This document shows positions 58,287-64,000 of a DNA stretch of 64,000 nt, piece by piece. Source of the DNA: CAZDCZ01 sp964504155 (GTDB taxonomy: Bacteria > Bacteroidota > Bacteroidia > Bacteroidales > UBA12077); assembly GCA_964504155.1 (NCBI GenBank), contig CAZDCZ010000002.1:10355-74354 (forward strand). Direction: 5' to 3'. Both the position numbers and the translations under genes were made by a program. Position 1 is the first letter of the stretch; every line of letters begins with the position of its first letter. The notes under the pieces were generated by a model. That model saw nothing but the letters and a program-made list of their open reading frames with translations, had not been told where the DNA came from and did not search any database.

Positions 58287-61200
58287 ATGAAAAAAAATCA
58301 ACTTCTAAAATTAAAACATGTATTAATTATTGTATTAATTATTGCATCTAAATCAGCAATAAGTCAAGACTCTTATATTTCTTTTAAAAAAGGAATTATT
58401 GAACAAATAAATACAACTTTACCTCAAAGAGAAATAATTGAAGAAAGTAAAAGTTCAATAGAGATTGAATATAGTTTTTCTGGTGCAAATATTGCTAATT
58501 TGAATGTTAAAGATCAAAAATTTCAATATTTAGCAATAGATGGATTTAGCAAGATGGATATGATTGGAAAACCGTCATTACCAGCTCATAATGATATAAT
58601 AGCTGTAGCAAACGAAACAGTAAAAATAGAAATTGTGTCTGCAGATTATACAGAGTATCCTGAATTTATGATTCATCCAACATTAGCCCCTGCCATGGAT
58701 ACTGAAGGTGCTGATCCCCCTGAATTTGTTATCGACAAAAAATTATATAATACAGATAAATATTTTCCGGAAAATATTGTTGATATTGTAAAAATACAGA
58801 AGTTGAGAGCTATCCCATTAGCAACTGTGCAGATACGTCCTGTGCAATTTAATCCTGTAAGCCGTAAAATAAAAGTATATAGTAAAATTCGCTATAGAAT
58901 TAGGTTTACAAAAAGTTTTAATAAAAATTCAGAAATAGAAAATTCTAATACTAAGCATTTTACAAATATTTTAAAAAAATATGTATTAAACAGTAGTATT
59001 ATACCCGAAGGAGCTGAAAGAAATCAAAAAGAAAAAGCTAGTGGTAAAGATTATATTATTATTACTCATAATGAATATTTACCTGCAGCAGACACATTAG
59101 CTAAATGGAAACGTCAAATGGGTTATTCTGTTGATATTGTTTCGCAAGATAGCTGGTCGGCTACACAAGTAAAAGATGCAATTCATAGCAGATATAATAA
59201 TTGGGATATTAAACCCGATTATTTTGTTATCCTTGGTGATCATTCCGGCAATTATGCTGTACCTGGGGAGATATATCAAGATCCAAATTATGGTAATGAT
59301 TTTGCTTCAGATCTTTATTATGCATGTATGGACGGGACTTCCGATTATTATCCGGATATGGCACATGGACGAATTTCTGTTTCCTCTGCAACAGAAGCAA
59401 TGAGTGTGGTTCATAAAATTGTTAATTACGAGCGTAGTCCTATAAACGATGCAGATTTTTACTCAAATGGAGTAAATTGTGCGCAATTTCAAGATGTACA
59501 AGACGATGAGCCTGCCGATGGATATGCTGCACGACGTTTTTGCCATACATCAGAAGATATTCGAGATTATTTAAAAGATGATCAGAGTTTTAATGTAGAA
59601 AGGATATATTATACAGAAGAAGATAATACACCAACAAATTTTAACGATGGTTATTATTCAAATTCCGAAAGTATTCCAAGCGAATTATTAAAATCTAATG
59701 GATATGCTTGGGATGGTAATGCTACCGATATTAAGGCAAGTATTAACGATGGTAGATTTTTTATTTATCATCGCGATCATGGATACTCTGGAGGAATTGG
59801 GTGGGCTCATCCGGAATTTTTATCGAATAATACTTATGGATATCCAAGTAATATTGCTGAATTAACTAATGGCGATAAATTACCTGTTGTATTTAGTATA
59901 AATTGTCATACCGGAGAATTTAAATTAGATAATTGTTTTGCCGAAGAGTTTCTACGTAAAGAAGATGGTGGAGCTGTTGGAGTTGTTGCTGCTGCTTATT
60001 ATAGCTATAGTGGTTATAACGACGGCTTTGCTACTGGAATGATTGATGCAATATGGTCTAATCCTGGTTTAACACCAACTTTTGGTAGTGGCGGAATTTC
60101 TAATCCTCCTTCGTCTGAAGATCATAATACTCAATCTATGGGAGATGTTGTTAACCTTGGTTTAATACGTATGATCGAGACATGGGGCGATAATGAATAT
60201 ACTCATCGTTTATTTCATTGGTTCGGAGATCCGGCAATGAAAATGTGGACAAATAATCCTTATAATAATATTATTGATGCAAATGCACCAACGACTGTTA
60301 CTTGCGACGCTACTAGTTTAAATGTTACAGAGGCTAATATTGATGGATTGGCAACTTTGTGTTTAGATGGTAATCTTATTGCTTCCGAGCAAATTTTATC
60401 GGGGGTGTGTTCTTTTAATTTTCAAGCATTAGGAACATCAAACGAAAAACTTATATTAACTATTACAAGTGAAAATGCTAAACCATTTATCAAAAAAATA
60501 GAAATATCAGGTACTTGTGATTTTTCTCCAATTGCCAATTTCACAGAAAATAAAACAGAATTAACTAATAATACTGGAGACAATATTATTGCTTTTACTG
60601 ATGAATCTTCCTATAATCCAACAGAATGGCAATGGAATATTTCTCCGGGTGTAGAAAATACAGATTTCACTTTTGTTGATGGTACATCTTCTAGCAATCA
60701 GAATCCCGTTGTAGAATTTAATACAATTAATACATATTCTGTAGAGCTTGTTGCCTCGAATAATGTTGGCTCTGACGATACTTTAAAAGCAAATTATATT
60801 AGTTTAATAGATGCTCCAATTGAATATTGCGTAGCAAGTTCTAGTAATTGCGACGAATATATTAGTAATGTAGAAGTGGGTACTATTAGTAATTCGTCAA
60901 ATTGTGGGAATTATCAAGACTTTACTGCTTTGTCAACCAATATGATTATTGGTAATTCTTATGATATAACAGTAGAAAATGGAAATCCGTATAGCTCCGA
61001 TCAGTGTGGCATCTGGGTAGATTGGAATCTAGATGGACAGTTTGAAGATGCTGATGAAACTTTAACTGTAACTGGAACTCCGGGTGGAGGAGCTTACACT
61101 GCTTCAATTGTCCCTCCGGTAGGCGCTGTGATTAACGAAAATTTGCGATTAAGAATTAGAATAACATATACGGGAGAAGTTAGCCCATGTGGAAGTACAA

Positions 61201-62115
61201 ATTATGGAGAAGTAGAAGATTATACTATTATTGCTAGTAATTTATTAAACGATGATGCTACATTAAGTGATATACAAATTAATGGAACAAGTGTAGTTGG
61301 ATTTTCAAGCAGTATTTATTCTTATGATGTAGAATTGCCTTATGGAACAATAGATGTTCCTGAAGTAAGTTCTACAACAAGCGATGTTAATGCTAATGCA
61401 GTTGTTACCGATGCAGTTTCGCTTCCCGGAACAACTGAGATTACTGTTACTGCTGAAGATGGGATAACAGAGTTAATGTATTCAATTAATTTTACAATAG
61501 CACTAAATACCGACGCTACTTTAAGCGATTTACAAGTTAATGGAACAAGTGTAGTTGGATTTTCAAGTAGTGTTTATTCTTATGATGTAGAATTGCCTTA
61601 TGGAACAATAGATGTTCCTGAAGTAAGNNNNNNNNNNNNNNNNNNNNNNNNNNNNNNNNNNNNNNNNNNNNNNNNNNNNNNNNNNNNNNNNNNNNNNNNN
61701 NNNNNNNNNNNNNNNNNNNNNNNNNNNTTCTACAACAAGCGATGTTAATGCTAATGCAGTTGTTACCGATGCAATTTCGCTTCCCGGAACAACTACTATA
61801 ATTGTTACTGCCGAAGATGATACAACAGAATTAAGCTATTTTATTAATTTATCTATTGTAACAGGAATATTTAATAATATATTTACTAATATTGAAATTT
61901 ATCCGAACCCTACAAGCGATAAATTCTTTATAGAAGGAAACGATATTATTAATGCTAATATTGAAATCCGAAATATAATAGGAATGCTTCTTGTGTCGCG
62001 CAAGATAAAGGATATGCGAACTATGATTGATTTATCTGCCGAAGCAAAAGGAATATATTTTATTAAAATTTATAATGATAATAAACAAGCTGTTGGAAAA
62101 ATAATTGTTAAATAG
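58287..62115 (+). CDS. C25-family cysteine peptidase with GEVED and cadherin-like repeats, T9SS sorting domain (interrupted by an assembly gap)
   Basis: Signal peptide about 1-27 (KSAISQ). A C25 propeptide-like region (about 30-225) precedes the catalytic domain (about 254-670), which opens YIIITHNEYLPAADTLAKW and carries H498 (HRDHGYSGG) and C540 (INCHTGEF). A PKD-like domain (about 750-845), GEVED domain (about 848-985, WVDWNLDGQFEDADE ending TNYGEVEDYTI), at least two cadherin-like beta-sandwich repeats of 86 residues, and a C-terminal sorting domain (IEIYPNPTSDKFFI) follow. The 100-N gap at 61628-61727 breaks the computed frame; reading resumes one base later (61729) and stops at 62115. 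It lacks the beta modules of its neighbours. Confidence 0.88.
61254..61869 (+). repeat. Cadherin-like beta-sandwich repeats, 258-bp period
   Basis: Unit 1 is 61254-61511. Unit 2 starts at 61512 with the same DATLSD opening and NGTSVVGFSSS, then enters the gap at 61628. Long stretches are identical at the DNA level between units. After the gap, sequence resumes exactly where unit 1 continues, so unit count is unresolved. Confidence 0.88.
61628..61727. other. Assembly gap (100 N)
   Basis: Exactly 100 N, the conventional filler for a gap of unknown size. It interrupts the repeat array of the third C25 peptidase gene and does not preserve the reading frame. Confidence 0.99.
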
Positions 62116-62180
62116 ATAATAAACAGTTTAAGTAAAAAGTATTTTATAATTTAGCATAAACCAATAATATATAAACTATT

Positions 62181-62879
62181 ATGAAAAAACTTGAGTTTAA
62201 TGTCATAGCAATTGTTGTTTTGTTATTTGCAATAAGTGGATTACAAGCGCAAGAGTGCGAATTTTTTGTTCCAAGTAAAGTGGGCTCTAAATTAAAATAC
62301 GAGAATTTCGACAAAAAAGATAAACTAACCGGAAGTACAGTACAAACAGTTATTGCTAATAATGTAATTGATGGTGTGCAAACAGTAAAATTAAGAAACG
62401 AATATTATGCTCCGGATACCGATACAGCTTTTGTTAGAGAGTTGTCGTTTAAATGTATAAATGGAGAATTTGTAGTTGATATGCAATCGTATATTTCCGA
62501 AAACACATTAACGCCTTATTCGGGCATGGAAACAAAAATTGACGTTGATAATCTGAGTATTCCTGCAAAAATGAGTGTTGGTCAAGTATTGGGTAATGGG
62601 AAAGTTGATTTAACAGTTTTTAATAATGGAATGAAACTAATTACTATTTCTGTAAATGTAAAAAACCGAAAAGTTGAAGCAATAGAAGATATTACTACTC
62701 CGGCAGGAACTTTCGAAGCGTATAAGATTACTTATGATTTGGAAACAAAAATGTTGTTTACAATTAAATCAAAATCGGCAGAATGGTATGTTAATGATAT
62801 TGGAGCAGTGCGTACCGAAACATATAATAAAAAAGGAAAACTTACATCATATACAGTTTTAACAGAATATAAAAAATAA
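62181..62879 (+). CDS. Exported DUF3108-like (TapB-type) protein
   Basis: Protein of 232 residues with a signal peptide (about 1-24, SGLQAQ) and a single beta-rich domain opening CEFFVPSKVGSKLKYENFDKK and containing TTPAGTFEAYKITYDLETKM and WYVNDIGAVRTETY. This corresponds to the DUF3108-like family of Bacteroidota exported proteins, related in fold to TapB; function unknown. It has no sorting domain. It starts 65 bp after the C25 gene with no terminator between, so it could be cotranscribed. Confidence 0.75.
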   Translation: MKKLEFNVIAIVVLLFAISGLQAQECEFFVPSKVGSKLKYENFDKKDKLTGSTVQTVIANNVIDGVQTVKLRNEYYAPDTDTAFVRELSFKCINGEFVVDMQSYISENTLTPYSGMETKIDVDNLSIPAKMSVGQVLGNGKVDLTVFNNGMKLITISVNVKNRKVEAIEDITTPAGTFEAYKITYDLETKMLFTIKSKSAEWYVNDIGAVRTETYNKKGKLTSYTVLTEYKK

Positions 62880-62945
62880 ACTGAGCCTTTATTATTTATT
62901 AAAGATGCTGTATAAAAAGCAAAGTTTCAAGCTATTATGTCATAT

Positions 62946-63028
62946 TGAGCGAAGTCGAAATATCTCATTTTTAAACCAATAGATTAACTTCGTTGAGCTC
63001 GTTTCACTCGGTTCTTCGACTTCGCTCA
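62946..63028. repeat. Intergenic inverted repeat of the TGAGCGAAGTCGAA type
   Basis: TGAGCGAAGTCGAA (62946-62959) is perfectly mirrored by TTCGACTTCGCTCA (63015-63028), with weaker matching outside (ATTATGTCATAT against the complement of AATGATGCAATAA). The 14-bp arms around a 55-bp centre are a repeat class I recognise from intergenic regions of many Bacteroidota genomes. It separates the DUF3108-like gene from IS remnants. Confidence 0.7.
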
Positions 63029-63071
63029 GAATGATGCAATAAAACAAGGCTATAAAGCTTATTTTGTAAGC

Positions 63072-63390
63072 ATGGAAGAATTGATAAATATAATCAGGTT
63101 AAAAGAAATGACATCAACAGCTCTTGGTAAGTACAACAGACTGATAAAAGCACACTTGCTGGCTATAGATGACATTATGGTTTCCTATGAAAAAACATGA
63201 AGCAGTAGTTTTTTTCAATCTGATAGATTATTTGCACGAAAAAAGTTCAGTAATAATAACCACTAACAAATCGCCCAAACAGTGGGCTGAGTCCCTAGAT
63301 GACGAAGTATTATCAACCGCTCTTTTAGATAGATTGTTGTATCGCTGCGAAGTAGTAAAACTATCAGGAGCAAAGTTAGGGTCACTTTAA
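63072..63390 (+). pseudogene. IS21-family istB remnant, frameshifted and truncated
   Basis: Frame 1 from 63072 gives a C-terminal part of the AAA+ helper IstB ([11 protein letters not shown], the Walker B-like stretch) and ends at 63200. A second frame from about 63169 continues the homology with [20 protein letters not shown], then [29 protein letters not shown]. The N-terminal Walker A half is missing. IstB assists transposition of IS21 elements; this copy is dead. No istA is visible. Downstream GGGTCACTTTAAAATTAGGGGG (63380-63401) resembles the repeated end sequences of IS21 elements. Confidence 0.82.
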
Positions 63391-63401
63391 AATTAGGGGG
63401 A
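63380..63401 (+). repeat. Probable IS21 terminal repeat remnant
   Basis: GGGTCACTTT followed by AATTAGGGGG directly after the istB fragment resembles the multiple terminal repeats that lie at IS21-family ends. Only one unit is visible; the opposite end is not in the window. Confidence 0.4.
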
Positions 63402-63429
63402 GATGTAAAATATTTTATATTTTTATCTC

Positions 63430-63793
63430 ATGGATTCAGAAATAGCATTAAAGTATTTTTTACCTGAAGAAATGCTTGAGTATTTTGATTTGGTATTTTG
63501 ATTTGGTAAAAATAGAAAGAACAACAGAAAATATTTTGTTATTACATTTGGATGAAAAACCAATAAAGCCAACAGGACATACAGAAAAACAATTATTATC
63601 AAAAGATTTTGATGAGCCTGTACGAATTCAGGATTTTCCTATAAGGGATAAAACTGTTTACCTAAGAGTACGGCGACGTAAGAGAATAGATAAAACAACA
63701 GGGAAAGTATATACAACTAATTGGAATTTAACAGCAAACGGAACAAGTTATACAAAAGAGTTTGCTGCTTTTTTAAAAGATTTTTTTAGATAA
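63430..63793 (+). pseudogene. ISAon1-like transposase, N-terminal ORF disrupted by a 13-bp duplication
   Basis: ATG at 63430 begins the expected MDSEIALKYFLPEEMLEYFD. At 63481-63506 the 13-mer TATTTTGATTTGG occurs twice in tandem, shifting the frame so it stops at 63501. In the shifted frame the family sequence continues: KIERTTENILLLHLDEKPI, IQDFPIRDKTVYLRVRRRK, and the closing TKEFAAFLKDFFR with stop at 63793. Removing one 13-mer would restore a single frame. The protein is the N-terminal (probably DNA-binding) component of ISAon1-type transposases. Confidence 0.8.
63494..63506 (+). repeat. Tandem 13-bp duplication (second copy)
   Basis: TATTTTGATTTGG at 63481-63493 is repeated exactly at 63494-63506. 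Because 13 is not a multiple of three, it frameshifts the transposase N-terminal ORF. Confidence 0.95.
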
Positions 63794-64000
63794 TTATCCT
63801 ATTAGTAGTAACAGTTTAGAGAAATTTTATCATGTTAATGGTGATTATTTTGGTCAACAATATAAAGAACATTTGAGTAATTATAAAGAATGGAATCAAA
63901 AAGAACATGCTAAAGAATGGATGATTTTTCCTGACAATATAGGTACTCAATTAAGTATTGATGAAACAAGTTTATCCAATGGGGAGTTATATACAATTTT
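63789..64000 (+). mobile_element. ISAon1-like transposase catalytic ORF (start of, runs off the window)
   Basis: The frame beginning at 63789 encodes NYPISSNSLEKFYHVNG, QQYKEHLSNYKEWNQKEHAK, then LSIDETSLSNGELYTIL, which carries the first Asp of the DDE catalytic triad of this transposase family. It is open to the window edge. The frame opens only after a stop at 63774-63776 and has no ATG near its start, so it is probably expressed by frameshifting from the N-terminal ORF at the T7 tract 63781-63787. Confidence 0.8.

Noticed and set aside
61628..61748. End of the third C25 gene at 61748 as suggested by a frame read through the N run
   Set aside because: The 100 N are arbitrary filler; the true coding frame resumes at 61729 and continues to a sorting domain ending at 62115.

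Overview
The window is low-GC DNA from a member of the Bacteroidota, most likely order Bacteroidales. The evidence is the family content (type IX secretion C-terminal sorting domains, gingipain-type C25 peptidases, 6-bladed beta-propeller lipoproteins, CarboxypepD_reg domains), A-rich translation leaders with no Shine-Dalgarno, and promoter-like TAnnTTTG boxes. Genus is not resolvable by eye. A run of exactly 100 N at 61628-61727 shows this is a scaffolded draft assembly. No rRNA, tRNA or CRISPR array was recognised.

Region 1 (1-14841) is ordinary chromosomal housekeeping. It holds a dprA fragment, NADP-type glutamate dehydrogenase, a small membrane protein, the shikimate pair aroB-aroA, a convergent operon tadA / CDF metal transporter / class I aminotransferase, aspS with a STAS protein and a thioesterase downstream, a HAD phosphatase paired with a Rossmann-like protein of unknown role, and an M3 oligopeptidase.

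Region 2 (14842-19990) is accessory. A short exported-peptide candidate, apparently lacking an ATG, is followed by a strong terminator and then an overlapping set of beta-propeller lipoprotein, membrane-anchored CxxC protein and CarboxypepD_reg protein. Next come an exported protein made of about nine W-x6-W repeats and a decayed locus where a REP-associated (Y1) transposase fragment abuts a truncated DUF2147 gene, preceded by a GC-richer nested palindrome.

Region 3 (20025-28991) returns to core functions: dnaG, a coiled-coil membrane protein, a membrane-fusion/TolC pair with no pump gene beside it, lgt, a Big_5-type lipoprotein and a thiamine-binding-family protein.

Region 4 (29261-62115) is the striking part: seven consecutive, same-strand genes for very large secreted proteins. 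They are two C25 peptidases, three non-enzymatic adhesin-like proteins, an S8 subtilase and a third C25 peptidase. Six of the seven genes are followed by a hairpin, so they look separately transcribed. All carry a C-terminal type IX sorting domain with an IYPNP or VYPNP core. Six share one module of about 77 residues (29 copies in total), and the three adhesins share Big_5 Ig-like repeats. The first two peptidase genes share a 3,031-bp block with only two base differences noticed, although their catalytic domains and C-terminal tails differ. The likely joint role is surface or extracellular proteolysis and adhesion, with the family diversifying by domain shuffling and gene conversion.

Region 5 (62116-64000) has a small exported DUF3108-like protein, an intergenic inverted repeat, a frameshifted IS21 istB remnant, and the left part of an ISAon1-like element whose first ORF is disrupted by a 13-bp tandem duplication.
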